From Rugalucina vietnamica (Eukaryota > Mollusca > Bivalvia > Lucinida > Lucinidae): DNA of 64,000 nt. The notes below the pieces were generated by a model. That model worked only from the letters and a program-made list of their open reading frames with translations. It was not told where the DNA came from and searched no databases. Position numbers and translations under genes: made by a program. Where the stretch lies: positions 9,518,201 to 9,582,200 of the forward strand of contig OZ024877.1 of assembly GCA_964017185.1 (NCBI GenBank), given 5' to 3'. Below, piece by piece: positions 42,400 to 54,464 of the stretch (its first letter is position 1; each line of letters opens with the position of its first letter).

Positions 42400-43245
42400 A
42401 TTGTATATTTAAGGTACAGGTTTTTGCACAAGTGATGGACAATGGTATTTATTGTTTCAAGTCTGATTAGATTGATGTACCTGTTTCTACCCAAAGTTTT
42501 AGTCGCAATATTGTAGTATTTTCTTGATAATCTTTGGCAAAAAATATGTTTTCTGACAAAATATTTTGAAGAAAAAAAAATACCTCACCCCCTTTGACAC
42601 AGATTTATGCTGCATATAGGTAAAATCAAGAGGTTTCCACCATGTTGTTGCATTAGTAAAATGTTTTGCTTTACGGCTAATGCAACAGATATTCTATACA
42701 ATTAGCACAGAAGCTGCTAGAAACACTCAAACTCTGGGCGTGAAACCTACCCTGATTTTCGTCCGAAAACCTTAAAATATGAAATAATATCACGCAAAAC
42801 AACTTGAGAAAAACATTGCACAATATGATGACTGGGGCCTGTCTCTCAACCACTCTATCGACGTCAAAGTATCTCGAACGAATCCGGGTTTACCGCCCAA
42901 AGTTTGTTTTCTGACGGCTTTTGTGTTATTTGTATAGAACATTTGTTGCTTTATCCGTAAAATAAAATAATTGATGAATACAACAACATGGTGGAAACAT
43001 CTTGATGTTACATACTCTTGTTAAAGGGGGAGGGGGGTCAGATTTTTTCAAAAACTTATTTTGTCAGAAAACATTTTTGTTGCCATAGATTATCCAGAAA
43101 ATACAACAATATACTTATTGCAACCTATTTTTTGGGGTAGAAACTATTTATGCACTAACAATAAGTACATCAGCTTTATCAGATTTATAACTTTAAATGG
43201 CACTTCCCATCATTTATGCAAATACTTGTACCTAAAATATACCAT
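42400..43245. repeat. Inner long palindrome (~845 bp)
   Basis: The left arm (42400-42775) and right arm (42860-43245) are imperfect inverted copies over most of their length. Shared blocks include 'ggtttccaccatgttgttg', 'ctttacgg' and 'gttttctgacaaaata'. RNA across it would form a long double-stranded stem. Confidence 0.75.
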
Positions 43246-43504
43246 TAGCTCAGCTGGCTAACCTGCACTCCATTACACGTCGGGACCTCGCTCCACTTTC
43301 ATGGAGAGGTCTGACGGAAATATTACGTGTATGACTCCATATGTTACTGGGCATTATGGAAGTTCAGTGTTCTTCTGACAATATCTTGCATGTATCAAAT
43401 TACGGTCAAACCAATCGTTGTGTCTTGCAGAAGTGACGTTAGAATTGTTAAAGTTTAAGGATATTTTAAATGAAACTTAAACCATTACAATTGTTGAACA
43501 TCTT

Positions 43505-43730
43505 TTGCACAAGGGAACGCGGGTGGCCTAGTGGTAGAGCTACGGACTCCAAATCGAGAAGTCCTGGGTTCGGTCCCCACAAGGGTTACCCTGCTGTGTC
43601 CTTGAGCAAGACACATTAGCTCCCTAGAGTACTGCTTAAAACTCAGGAAGCGATGGTTCCGTCCCGACATGACTGAAAAAAATTTGACTGGGACGTTAAA
43701 CGTCAATACAAACAAATATTTTGCAAAGTA
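43505..43730 (+). mobile_element. tRNA-derived SINE-A, full copy
   Basis: A tRNA-like head 'gggtggcctagtggtagagc' with box B 'gggttcggtcccc', then the body 'tgtgtccttgagcaagacac' and the tail 'gactgggacgttaaacgtc' with A/C-rich repeats. It matches 59066-59265 over its length. Confidence 0.75.
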
Positions 43731-44199
43731 TATTCATATGCATTATAACTTGAGCACTTTTGTATGTCTATCACAATAGGACACATAGACTGATCATTCG
43801 GGTAGAATCTACATATACGATATATTTCTATAGTCTTGGTACATTACAAATAATAGAGCTGAGATAATAACCGGTTTGGGGGCTTTTTGACAGCCTTTCC
43901 CTTTGCCTAAACATGGCATTTTGATGTTATATGTCATTTACAAAAATACAGTTTTGTTCAAAATATTTAATTGGGCAGGGGTGGGGGGACACGGACTTAT
44001 ATAAAGTTTCGTATTTTCTATATGAACCTATATTAAATTCAAAGATTTTGTCGAACGTTTAAAGAAGTCACTGCTTGAGTTACACAAAACATTACAATCA
44101 TGTCTATATACAATTAAAACTTATCTATCGACTGCAATTAACTTCAATTCAGTGCCAGGAACTTGAGATTTTACAAACTTCTTGGACAATCTCAAAAAA

Positions 44200-44345
44200 G
44201 AATGTACAAGTAGGCAAGCATCAGGAATTGGCGCAATCAGAAAGAAATTCCCACTCCACAATCCGAGCGGTGGGAAAAACTAAAATGTCACTTAGGTACT
44301 TATACCAAGAAAACATATTGTAAGCCGAGTGAGCAAAAATCTTCC
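44200..44345 (-). mobile_element. Penelope-like 3' tail fragment (copy G)
   Basis: It shares 'gtacaagtaggca', 'ggcgcaatcagaaa' and 'gtaagccgagtgagc' with the other copies. Only the terminal ~145 bases are kept, so it is heavily 5'-truncated. Confidence 0.6.
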
Positions 44346-44382
44346 GAGATCCTTACCAGGCAGAATTGGCCAGTACATTAAA

Positions 44383-44515
44383 TTTAACACCCCATAGTAC
44401 TGGTTAAATCAAGGAAGCGTTGACTTCGTCCCGTCATGACTGAAACATTGTTCACTGGGGCGTTTAGCCTCAATACCAACATACGAACAAACAAGCAAAC
44501 AAACAAACAAACAAA
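44383..44515 (+). mobile_element. SINE-A 3' fragment with (CAAA)n tail
   Basis: It shares the 'aggaagcgttgacttcgtcc' and 'catgactgaaac' words and ends in an 'acaaacaaacaaac' tail typical of this SINE. Confidence 0.6.
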
Positions 44516-44519
44516 CACA

Positions 44520-45224
44520 TTAAGTGTGAGAAACTGTGTTTTCAAGATTTGGAACAGCACATTCGTGTTGGAAAACAGTGTATCCTCGGTGTCCCTAAGG
44601 GAATGGAAAAACTAACAGAGTTTGAACAGACCCCTGTTTTCTGAGACAGGCATGCTGGTTTGCGATTTACAGAAATTGTCTATTGAGATGTTTACCTGTA
44701 TTACTAGAAAAATAGCAAATGAAAATTAAATTAAAATGTAATATGGATATCACGTTATCATATCTGGTATATACAGTATCAGATCTAAACTAGAGCTCAA
44801 AGTTTAAAAATGAATATAAATTTATGTTGATAAAATAAGCGTTTCGTCTTCAGTGCAAAACATAACAGTATGTATTTTGGTTGATATTTCTTTAACACTT
44901 AATCGATGGTGAGTACAACTGGGACAATTAACCTCAGTCAGCTAAGGGACGTTACCAAGGCGTTACCTGGAAAATTACCTGTGCAGATCAAATTTCGATT
45001 ATTTCCCATAGATTGCGATGTGCGCGATGTCCTATTTTGACACCTGAGGGACAATTACCAATATAGACCTGTGTTTTACAGGTAACTTGTGGCTAAGGCC
45101 TGGGATAGATTTATGAAATTTGTGTTATATGAAATTGAAAGAAAAAGAGCCCATCATAGTAATAAGAAATGGATGTTTCTGAAAGGGTTCTGACCAGATT
45201 AGACGTCTGTGCAGTCAAAAATGC
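44520..45224. other. No recognisable gene
   Basis: AT-rich, with short ORFs only and no repeat match found within the window. Confidence 0.35.
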
Positions 45225-45905
45225 ATCATGAAAACATGTAGATGCAGTGAATACTCCCTTAAATCCAAAATTATTTAGTTAAACTGGGGTATACAGGGTT
45301 TAACCTATTTCTCTTGCCCCACACCAAGCAACTTTACAAATAAACAGAAAGAACATCAGATTTCACCATTTATTAAAGTAGGCGTAAAGCGACGAGTGCC
45401 AGCTTGAGAAGAAAAACACCCTTGTATTTCATTTCAATCACAACTTGATTCATCAATACTGTCCTTCCCAAGAACCTTAAAATTATATGCGATGACGAGA
45501 GTTCGACCATAACCGAACCGCGCAATGTTTCCCCGTACTACACTAACAATTTTAACAAAATTAAAATTTAGGTGTTATCTTCTAAGCGGCTCGAGCTTGA
45601 ATGATACGTGTACAAAATACCTTTCCGCACGACCGAACAATGCTATTAAACGGGCTGTCCCTACACTATTCCAAAGTTGCTTAAAGCGGCCGCAAGAGAA
45701 AGGAAATTTATGTCTAATTCGCTGCGCTCAAACGACATAAATTATATTTTTTATATTTTTGCTCCAAAGCGGTTCTAATGTGTTTCCTTATTCCATGTTT
45801 TGAGCAAAAATATGAAAAATATCAAATATTTCCAGTGAAATGTTTCTATCATTACCGCTGAAAAAATCTCTATATATTGCACGAGCAAGTTTTCGTAATG
45901 GGTTA
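45225..45905 (+). repeat. Dispersed repeat R2, copy 3, with an inserted segment
   Basis: The ends 45225-45320 and 45765-45905 match R2 ('actggggtatac', 'tatattgcacgagc'). The central ~440 bases do not match R2 and are probably an insertion of unknown type. Confidence 0.45.
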
Positions 45906-46065
45906 CTATATTTGAACTCTTGAAATTAGAAAAGATAACAATTATTTTTCATAAAATTTACCACGCATGTGCATGCTCCTTAGAATTGCAGGAGCGGACT
46001 TTGCTGTCGGTCTGTGTGCTTTTCGGTAATTCAGTAATTACAGTAGAAGGGAGCTTTTTCCTAGT

Positions 46066-46160
46066 GACATGGTGTCAGACTCCATATCGAGCGGTCCTGG
46101 GTTCGAAACCCTCATGGGGCATGTGTTTTGTCCTTGATTCCCTAGAGTAACGTTGTATGC
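46066..46160 (+). mobile_element. SINE-A 5' fragment
   Basis: It holds the tRNA-like 'ggtcctgggttcgaaaccc' box-B region and 'ttgtccttga' body, truncated before the tail. Confidence 0.55.
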
Positions 46161-46414
46161 ATGGGAAGAAAAAAAGAAAACAAAACATGATGCAATTATG
46201 CAATTTATTTTATATGATCAGGCACGAATCGCACAATAGAGGTACAAATTGCCTGCGGGGATTCAGTGTGCAGGCTAAGCTTAAGAGTTCAGAGAGTGAA
46301 TGACGGCCTATTGTCTTTAATTTTAGTTGTGAATTGTCACTTGACAAAAGCGTCTATCACCTCGATGTAGTTATTGACACAAATGTTGATTTGCACAAAC
46401 ACAGTCTCGTGTCT

Positions 46415-46695
46415 TAAAATGACATTACGAAAACATGCCCGTGCAATATACAGAGATTTTTAAGGTTGTAAAAAATGAAAATTTTCAGTGGAAAGTTTTG
46501 GATATTTTTTGCTGCAAAACATAGATTGTGGGTACACGTTAGAACGCGGTTCTAACGAGTACCCACACTCTATGTTTTGCAGCAAAAATAAGAAAAATAG
46601 ATATACCCCTCCATACCCCAGTTTTGCTATATGAAAGTGGGGTTTAAGGGGGTATATATTGCACGGACATGTTTTCCTGATGAATTGGAATTTAG
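46415..46695. repeat. R2 palindromic MITE-like element, best copy
   Basis: The element is nearly self-complementary around 46545. The core arms 'aaaacatagattgtgggtac' and 'gtacccacactctatgtttt' face each other, and the outer ends 'aaaacatgcccgtgcaatat' and its mirror close it. It defines the R2 family in this window. Confidence 0.7.
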
Positions 46696-47549
46696 ATGCA
46701 TTATTTTTCAGACTAAAATTTTTTTCGTAATAAAAAAGTCTATTTTTTGTAGGTGACAATTAGCTTCCTTCGTTTTGCGCCTAGAAACAATGCTTTGTTA
46801 TATTTCCAATCTCGGAGACTCACCAATATGTATGTACGTGTTTATGGAGCAGATATGGTGTGCAGGCTGATCGAATCATGTTTTCTTATCCATATACTCA
46901 GATCTATATCCAAAGTCCTGGGTGCATCTAGTTTCTGTACTTGCGTAGAATAAATAATGTTGGGCCTAGTCCTCTTTCACAGCGATTTTTTTTTTTGTTT
47001 GTTTTTTTTTTTTGTTTTCTACATGTATCTCTAAATAGATCATTTATTTTACGAAGAAAAGCATACGCAACATGCAATCTCTATTCAAAACGCTCAGTTT
47101 GTCAAAATCACCTATCGTCAAGGTAATACGGCCGCGGGCCCCAGCTTTTATTGCAAGGGATGTTTATTTAAGACACGTGCCACAAGTTGATTTGAGAATG
47201 ACAAACTGAAATCAGTTTGGTCGCGACATGAAAAAAATCTTGCATAAGCTTTTTACCAGCCTGTCATCAAACCAGGCCGGTTTGTGACTACAGATGACAA
47301 CGCTCTTACAAAACTCGGACTTTGGGACAGGTATACTATATACATAGCAAAATCATGCACGCTGATTAAATACATGTTCAATTCTCATGCAGCTTATTTT
47401 CATCTATAAAAAGGTATCTAATATGTATTTCGCGTTAAAAGTTCTCATTTTATTAAAAAAGATGCATTTAGTAAGTCAAAATCTTTAAATTCCACATTTC
47501 ATAAAATAAGTTCTTTAATTAAACATGATTTGAACTTCATATTTTATTA

Positions 47550-47709
47550 TCGTTTCTTTCTTTTCTTTTCTTTTCTTTTCTTTTCTTTTCTTTTCTTTTC
47601 CTTTCTTTCTTTCTTTGTTTGTTTCTTTCTTTCTTTCTTTCTTTCTTTGTTTCTTTGTTTCTTTGTTTCTTTCTTTCTTTGTTTCTTTCTTTCTCTCTTT
47701 CTTTTCTTT

Positions 47710-47780
<71 letters not shown>
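47550..47780. repeat. (TTTC)n/(TTTTC)n microsatellite
   Basis: About 230 bases of pyrimidine repeats with occasional G. It reads open in all frames as Phe/Leu/Ser-rich or Lys/Glu/Arg-rich shadows and is not coding. Such tracts can form triplex DNA. Confidence 0.95.
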
Positions 47781-47781
<1 letters not shown>

Positions 47782-47789
47782 ATACTATG

Positions 47790-48845
47790 CATTCTTTCTA
47801 CGTTGCAAAAACACGCACTGATTAAATATTATGTGCAATTTCCATGCAGTTGATTTCTACCTGTAAAAAGTTGTCTATCATGGTGTCAACATGTATGTCG
47901 CGGTATATTAATGATTTAAAGTTCTCACTTCCAGCTAAACTGCTGTTGAGTAAAACAAATCACTATAGCGAGTACAAACCTTTAATTTCTGCATTGAATT
48001 CGACTCCTTTCATTAAAATAATTTCTTTAATTAAACATGATTTTTCACTCTTTCTTTATTTCTTTATTGAATAACCGACTCAACTTTTTACGGTGGTAGC
48101 AACGCTGCTCCTCTTGGTTTGGACTTAGGCATTTCATAGAGTAAGTCAGGATGGTAGTTGCGAAACGCGTAATTTTGCACCTTCTGAGTCAAATGGAAGA
48201 AATTTTGAAAATACTTATTTTATTATAAAACACATCAGATTAAAGCTTATAAAATTTTCTAAATGGTGATAACTTATAAAAAGTTCGCAAAAAATCCCAA
48301 ATTTATGAAATTTAAGGCTAAAAATGGCTTCTAACACCTTTTCGCAAAATTCCTACTGAGTCTATGAGATTAATATGGACAAACTTTCGAATATGGAAGG
48401 ATTTTCAATCGCAAAAGGAAGAAACAAGGCAAATACTTATTTTGTATATTTTTATACCACATTTTATGGCATATTATAAACATTATGACCATAACTTATA
48501 AAATTTTGTCGTAAAACGGAAAAAGTGTCATTTTTAACATTTTATATGGTTTTCCTATTCAATTGTGTACATCGCTCAACAGTAATTTCACAGGTAAGCG
48601 CTCGGGTATTTCCGTAAATCCGATAATAGCCGATTGTGCTAGTGAAGACTATTGTTCCCTATGATCTATGGACGGCGATGGACTGCAGCATGCGGTGGAT
48701 AAGTTAAAGCTGACAAATAGGTTGTGTGATATTCATTGGATCATATTCGTTGACTCTCTCTTTCCATACTCATATGTACTTAACTCAAAAATATATGTCA
48801 GAAACTGTATACGTATACATGTGATATTTTTCTTCTTTTTCTAGA
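47790..48845. other. No gene; upstream region of the TRIM gene
   Basis: AT-rich. It presumably holds the intron and upstream exons or promoter of the TRIM gene, but I cannot place them. Confidence 0.35.
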
Positions 48846-48868
48846 CCGATGAATATTTTTACCAGACA

Positions 48869-49792
48869 ATGAGCGGTGGCGATGAGAATGTGTTCGAATG
48901 TGCAATTTGTACAGAGGGCTTTTCGGATCCTAGAATTTTACGCTGCTTCCATACGTTTTGTAGAAACTGTCTACAACAATTGGCTGACAAAAGCTCACAC
49001 AGAAAATCTTTCGATTGTCCGCTCTGTAGAGAGACATATGTTCTACCAGCAAACGGGGTCAACGGAATTCAGAAGAACTTTTACCTTGCCACCAGTCCTA
49101 CACGAGCTGTAAAGAAATCGCGACTGCCTTTATGCACAGAGCATATCGAAGAGGATCTTCGTTTTTATTGTTACAAATGCAAATGCGCAATATGTCGGGA
49201 TTGTAATGTTCTATCGCATCTTGGTCATAGGACTGATTTGATTTCAAACGTGGCAGCGGATTATAGGCTTAAACTTGACAATTTGATCAATCAAACTGAT
49301 GTCTGTGTTGAGCATTTCAAAGAATATCAGAGAGACGTTTGTTCCAGTATAGATGACCTTTCTAAACGGTCAACAGATGCCCTAGGGTATATCAGTAATA
49401 TGACTTCGACTTGTAAACGAGAAATAGACATTCTACACGACACACTGGCTTCAGAAGTGAAATTTAATGACGATCATCACAATGGATTGAGACAAGTTTT
49501 GAAAGAAATTAAAGATAAAATACATCGACTTCGACATAAAAAAGAATTACTGTTATCTTACAAAGACACACACAAAGTCGATGTTTTCGTACAAGCTTAC
49601 GACGATCTCATGGAAGAGAAAACAAACGTTTTAGACAACAACGCGTATAAAACCGCTTGTCTTAATGAGGAAAAGGTTGCCTTTGCTGAGAAAGAAGCAT
49701 TGATGACTTTTGAAAATGTTCTTCGTACAACGGAGAATGAAATCAAGTCCTGCAGGATAACAAGGTACGTGCAGCCTTCTAATGGAATATAA
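48869..49792 (+). CDS. TRIM/RBCC protein: RING, B-box and coiled coil
   Basis: A likely E3 ubiquitin ligase of the tripartite-motif family. The RING is complete: C11, C14, C26, H28, C31, C34, C50 and C53 (CAIC, CFHTFCRNC, CPLC). Residues ~85-125 form a B-box-type zinc domain (LCTEHIEEDLRFYC, CRDCNVLSHLGH). A long coiled coil runs from ~130 to 300. An acceptor lies just before the start (tag at 48843-48845), with the Met at 48869 downstream. The frame stops at 49792, but a strong donor (ACAAG|GTACGT) occurs after 49764, so the exon may splice onward to a C-terminal domain not seen in the window. Bivalves have hundreds of such genes, many linked to immunity; the subfamily is not resolved. Confidence 0.85.
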   Translation: MSGGDENVFECAICTEGFSDPRILRCFHTFCRNCLQQLADKSSHRKSFDCPLCRETYVLPANGVNGIQKNFYLATSPTRAVKKSRLPLCTEHIEEDLRFYCYKCKCAICRDCNVLSHLGHRTDLISNVAADYRLKLDNLINQTDVCVEHFKEYQRDVCSSIDDLSKRSTDALGYISNMTSTCKREIDILHDTLASEVKFNDDHHNGLRQVLKEIKDKIHRLRHKKELLLSYKDTHKVDVFVQAYDDLMEEKTNVLDNNAYKTACLNEEKVAFAEKEALMTFENVLRTTENEIKSCRITRYVQPSNGI

Positions 49793-49998
49793 TTTCGTAG
49801 AAAATAATATTACTTAGTATATCATTTTCGACGATTTTTCTCAAGCTTGGACATCGAAGAATGCAAAAAAAGCTTATAGTAGGAACAAGATTTCCCAACA
49901 CATGCATTAGTGCGATACTCCTTTTATTCGCTCGCTTTTGTCTAGGAAGAGATATTGTAGTCACGTCGGCGTCTGCTTCGGTATCCGCATTGTGAAAA

Positions 49999-49999
49999 T

Positions 50000-50033
<34 letters not shown>
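49999..50033. repeat. Poly(T) tract at the end of a minus-strand SINE
   Basis: An uninterrupted T run next to SINE-C; read on the minus strand it would be its A tail. Confidence 0.75.
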
Positions 50034-50038
<5 letters not shown>

Positions 50039-50275
50039 CAGATTTACGTCCCTTTCAAGATTAATTCAGCTCATATGAGACGGGCCAATCAGTAGGTGGG
50101 TCGAAAACGGGAAAACCCCGAGAAAAACCACCTGACACACCCGCAAGCAGAACTTGGCTTGTCTCACATGTGGCCAGGGCGGAGCTCGAACCCACACCAG
50201 TGACAGCGACGAGATGATCGAGTGATTAAGAAACAGCGATCTTAACCTCTCGGTCACGGGGGCCGCCGTGAAAAT
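50034..50275 (-). mobile_element. SINE-C, derived from a class II tRNA (Leu/Ser type)
   Basis: On the minus strand it starts 'ggcggcccccgtgaccgaga', has a long variable-arm-like stem and box B-like 'gggttcgagctcc', then the body 'caagttctgcttgcgggtgt' and 'gtggtttttctcggggtttt'. It matches the plus-strand copy at 61886-62115 throughout. Confidence 0.75.
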
Positions 50276-50475
50276 GTTTAAAATGGTAAAGTAGACATTT
50301 TGAGGGTTTTTTTTTCATAAAGTTTTTATAAGCATAATCTCTTTTAAATTAACATATTAATCTTTTTAACATATTAAGAAATCACGTTGATACTACGCCT
50401 GTAGTTCGATATTGGTCTGATTTTTTTATGCTATACCATCATGACCCACCTGGGTTACCTTGAGGTAAAGGTCAT

Positions 50476-51345
50476 GGACTAGAGTCTGCAATCATGTAGC
50501 GGACTTCAGCGCGCGAAATTAATGTTTAACAGCCAAACTTCCCCAGCCGGCCTATCGGTATCATAAACTTCGAAAAACATTTTCCAAACATTATCGTATG
50601 CGCTATGAGTCGATTTCCAAATTTAATGTTGGGCTACAGACGCATGTACGTGAGGGCCTTTCGGATCCAGAATTTTATGGTGACTTGGTTTACAAATTTA
50701 AGAAATGTATAGGAAAGAATAATTTTTCTTTTCATTTCAGACAAATCATAACACGTTACAGACGTGTAGGTTATAACTTGAATGTGCATGCTTAGTTTTA
50801 AACACAATCATGATAGATAACTATGCTGCCTTCTTTAATTGCTCGCCGGGGGTTCTGGCGACATAAAGCTATCCATTTTAGTTGGTTTGGGCCGGAGCTT
50901 CTTGTCTGTTGCTTGGCACACAGGGGTTCATTTGGTGTTTTTAGTTTGCTCCGGGTTTCAGTAGGTTATTCGGCGCCCAGGGATCTCCATCGTCGGGTAG
51001 CTTACTGAATCTGTTGGGTCCTCATTTTTGATTCATCAGGGTGGTTAGCATGATTTATTTGTTTGTCCTTTTCCGGTAATTACAGATCGTTTCAAGGCCG
51101 TACTTCTGTTGTGGTTCGATTTGTTTTATATTTTGGAGTCATGTTTTGTGTTGTTTGAACCTGGTGTACCTAGTCATTTTTTTAATTTAAAATCGGGTAA
51201 CTGAGTGGCCGCCTATTGGGGATTAGCTGCTCACTCGGCTTACGATAAGTTTTCTAAGTATAAGTACCTAATTGCCAATTTAGTTTTTCCAACCTCGGTT
51301 TTTGGAGTGGGAATTTCTTTCTGATTGCGCCTTACCTGAGCATTG
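50476..51345 (+). mobile_element. Penelope-like 3' part (copy D)
   Basis: It aligns with the longest copy from 'agagtctgcaatcatgt' (54230 region) to near the tail. It includes the reverse transcriptase C-terminal words RYRRVGYNLNV and the GC-rich block, but is more diverged than copies A-C. It is inserted inside repeat R5. Confidence 0.65.
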
Positions 51346-51434
51346 CTTTTTTTTTCTTTTTTTTTTTTGTTTTGTTTTTTTTTTTGTTTGTTTGTTTAAA
51401 GTGTTCAGAACTCTATATATCTTGAACATATTGA
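51346..51434. repeat. T-rich low-complexity tract
   Basis: A run of 'tttttttg' words directly after copy D, probably related to its 3' end. Confidence 0.6.
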
Positions 51435-51720
51435 TGAATCTTGGTGATGGTATGCCTGTGGTTAGATATTGATCTGAAATTTTATGCTGTACCATCATGA
51501 CTCTACTGGGTGACCTTGACGTCAAGATCACGGACATTGAAATTGTATGTCAAACGTTTTGGTTAAACCGTTTAGAATGGTTTAACTGGTAAATTTACGG
51601 ATGAATTTAGTTTATACATTGACTCCCATTAAATGATTGGTCTGAAGTTTTATGTTTTACCATCATGACCTACCAGAGTGACCTTGAGTTCAAGGTCATG
51701 AACTTTTAATGTAGATGTTA

Positions 51721-52309
51721 AAAGTTTTACATGTAGTTGCAATGCACAAGTCAGGCGAGCTATAATGTCCTGCGACAGCTCTTATAATATTTACATGTAT
51801 TAGTATCATACACGCCATATTCATGCCTCAAAAAGCAGTTTGAATTAGCAAAAGTACATGTAACAATATGAGACCCGCTAGCTCACCCGCACTACGTCTC
51901 ACTTCGAGACTGCCCTTGTCCAAATTTCGTGACCGTTTTGGGCTTTTCAACCTAACGAAACCTGTGTTTTAAAATCTATCATCATGTCAAAATGGCATTT
52001 TTCTCCAAAACAGGACTCAGGGGCTCTCTTGATATAAATTCAAAAATAACAAATGAGTTCAGAGAAGAGTAACGTTTTGTGAATTTTCTTTTCAACTTCA
52101 AAATTGTTTAAAATTACCAAAATTTCAATTCTTCAATATTCGTTCGATTGCTTCTACTGTTTTTATTGTTCCATCACACTTAAACGAAAATATTTTGACT
52201 GTGTCACATTTAAGCCAGTCTGATTTAAGCCTAGTTTTGAAATGTGTTAGGCAAAATAGCACCTAAAATTGAGAAATAATAATACATGATTCAAAACACT
52301 TTTTTGAGT
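51721..52309. other. No recognisable gene
   Basis: AT-rich. I see no exon-like or repeat structure that can be supported. Confidence 0.35.
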
Positions 52310-52445
52310 TTCGAGGTTCAAGGTCCCTGTCCAAAATTTTCCAGTCAAGTTGGGAAGGAGAAACCATTTACTGATTTGAATCCAGGACATCTTGATTCGA
52401 CCGGAGTCCGATGTTCTACCGCTAAGGCCACCCTGAACTCTTCTT
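52310..52445 (-). mobile_element. Possible tRNA-derived SINE fragment
   Basis: On the minus strand, 'gggtggccttagcggtagaa' resembles a box A head and 'cctggattcaaatc' a box B. No second copy is in the window, so it may be a pseudo-tRNA. Confidence 0.35.
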
Positions 52446-53092
52446 CTATTGATGCTAAGTAGTATAGTTATATGTGTAGTAGTGCTAGGTTACATAACCT
52501 AGCACTAACCATAACCATAACTTACATAAAAAATCATATATGACGTTTTTATTATACCATCAATTCTTCAGACTGTCATCAGTATATTCTACGAAGACAC
52601 GTAGAGCGAAATGGAGATGGTTTTTCACCACAAATATGCTTTCAATAGTTCAGAGTATACTTTGTTTCCTTATATATCTACAAGTCTTGGCGGTCTTGGT
52701 ATGGTGGGGTCCGTAAGTATGTCAACTTTAAGGTCCGCTTACACCACAGCGCATTAGCCAACGAAACAAATATCCAGTACGTTGTTGTATGTTGTTATAC
52801 GCTATTTATTCTTTGTTAAAAATCCGGGAAAGGCTCTCCCTTAACAAAATTAAAGGGTATATTTTTATTAGCTCACCTGAGCCAAAGGCTCACAAGGTGA
52901 GCATATAGGATGGCCATGGTCCGGCGTTCGTCCGTCCGTCCGTCCGTCGTCCGTCCATCGTCAACAATTTAAAAGATCTTCTTGTCTGAAACTGCTTGGC
53001 CAAACTTCATACTAATCTTTTACCTCCTAAACCCAAATCGTCATTTAGGCATTTGAAGCAGGGTATCCAAGAATTTCATAGAAAGTATCATC

Positions 53093-54464
53093 TTGGTTCC
53101 GGCAGATAAAGCCGCAAACAATGTTGTTGTCGTTTGTAGGCTTCACTACGTTAACACCTTAAAACAGGAGCTTGATGGTACCAGGGCTTATCTGGAGACA
53201 GATACTGATGAAGTGTCTGTAGTAAATGCCCACTTAAACGATTTACCTGTTAAGTTTTCTGTTTGTGTCAATGAAGGCCAAGACAAACTTCCTACGATGT
53301 ATTGGTTACCTAAGCTTCACAAAAGACCATACAAAGCTAGATTTATTGCAAATTCTAGCTCTTGTACTACCACTGAACTTTCTAAATTTTTAACTTCTTG
53401 TCTTACTGCTATCAAATCTCATGTTATAAGATACTGTGAGACAGTGTATGAAACTTCAGATAAAAATTGGTTTTGGTCAATAAAAAATTCTGGTGAGGTG
53501 CTCAGTAAATTGAAGTGTAGAGGGTTCCGTGCGACAAGCTTGTCCACATATGATTTTTCTACTCTGTATACAACATTACCACATAATCTAATTAAAGAAA
53601 AACTTCTGGATTTGATAGAGTGGACCTTCAAAAGGGCATTAAAAAACTATGGTTCACTTTATTTGGCATGCAATGACAGAAAGGCTTTTTTCACTTCCTC
53701 TGACCAAAGTCGGTATACACTTTGGTCATGTCAGAATGTGTGCGACGCCTTATCCTATCTCCTTGATAATATTTATATTAGATTGGGACCAAGTTATACA
53801 GACAAATTGTTGGAATTCCGATGGGTACAAATTGCGCACCTCTCGTAGCTGATTTATTTTTATACCGCTACGAAAGAGATTTCATGGATTCTCTTAACCA
53901 TGATAATCAAGCTGATGTTATCGAGGCTTTTAATTCCACATCTAGGTACCTCGATGACCTTTTGAACATTGACAACCCTTATTTTGAAGGTATGGTTAAT
54001 CAAATTTATCCACCTGAACTTCAGTTGAACAAAGCTAATATCTCAGATACCGAAGACCCCTTTTTAGATCTACATCTTTCTGTTGCAAATGGATTTGTTT
54101 CTTCTAAAATTTATGATAAGCGCGATGACTTTGATTTTGATATAGTAATTTTTTCCTTTTTTTGGATGGTGACGTTCCTCGTCGTGCTTCTTATGGTGTA
54201 TACATTTCGCAACTTATTAGGTTTGCTAGAGTCTGCAATCATGTTACAGACTTCAATGCTCGAAATATATGTTTAACGGCAAAACTTCTCCAACAGGGCT
54301 ATCGGTATCATAAACTTCGAAAAACCTTTTCTAAATTTTATCGTAGACACTATGAATTGATTTCCAAATATAATGTTGGGTTAAAGACGCTTTTAAGTGA
54401 GGGCCTTTCGGAACCTAAATTTTATGGTGACCTGGCTTACAAATTTAAGAAACTTAAAGGATAA
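53093..54464 (+). pseudogene. Penelope-like reverse transcriptase, frame broken
   Basis: It begins VPADKAANNVVVVC. Conserved pieces are YWLPKLHKRPYKARFIA, STYDFSTLYTTLPHNLI, the GTNCAPLVADLFLYRYE block, YLDDLLNIDN (the YxDD catalytic box) and DTEDPFLDLHLS. These are reverse transcriptase motifs in the form I associate with Penelope-like elements rather than LINEs or LTR elements. The frame shifts between the motif blocks near 53820 and again near 54150. No GIY-YIG endonuclease was recognised, so it is either an endonuclease-lacking type or that part is lost. Confidence 0.7.

Larger units (their letters stand above)
42005..43990. repeat. Outer palindromic element of a nested pair
   Basis: The arms 42005-42170 and 43820-43990 are inverted copies, sharing 'tgtaaatgacat', a G-run and 'agcccccaaaccg'. 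The interior holds a second palindrome (42400-43245) and a SINE (43505-43730). It resembles a foldback or non-autonomous TIR element; no gene is inside. Confidence 0.65.
50385..51720 (+). repeat. Dispersed repeat R5, about three ~95-bp units, split by a Penelope-like copy
   Basis: Units near 50385-50475, 51435-51540 and 51625-51720 share 'taccatcatgac', 'gaccttgagttcaaggtcat' and a preceding 'gtctgaagttttatg'. The first and second are separated by the retroelement at 50476-51345. Confidence 0.6.

Noticed and set aside
43240-43330. tRNA-like 'attagctcagctggctaacc' word
   Set aside because: Only a box-A-like word; no anticodon stem or box B follows.
47530-47853. Phe/Leu-rich and Lys/Glu-rich ORFs
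   Set aside because: Translation of the (TTTC)n microsatellite; not a protein.
52480-52506. Perfect short palindrome 'gtgctaggttacataacctagcac'-type stem
   Set aside because: An 11-base-arm palindrome in AT-rich DNA is expected by chance at this scale and has no context.
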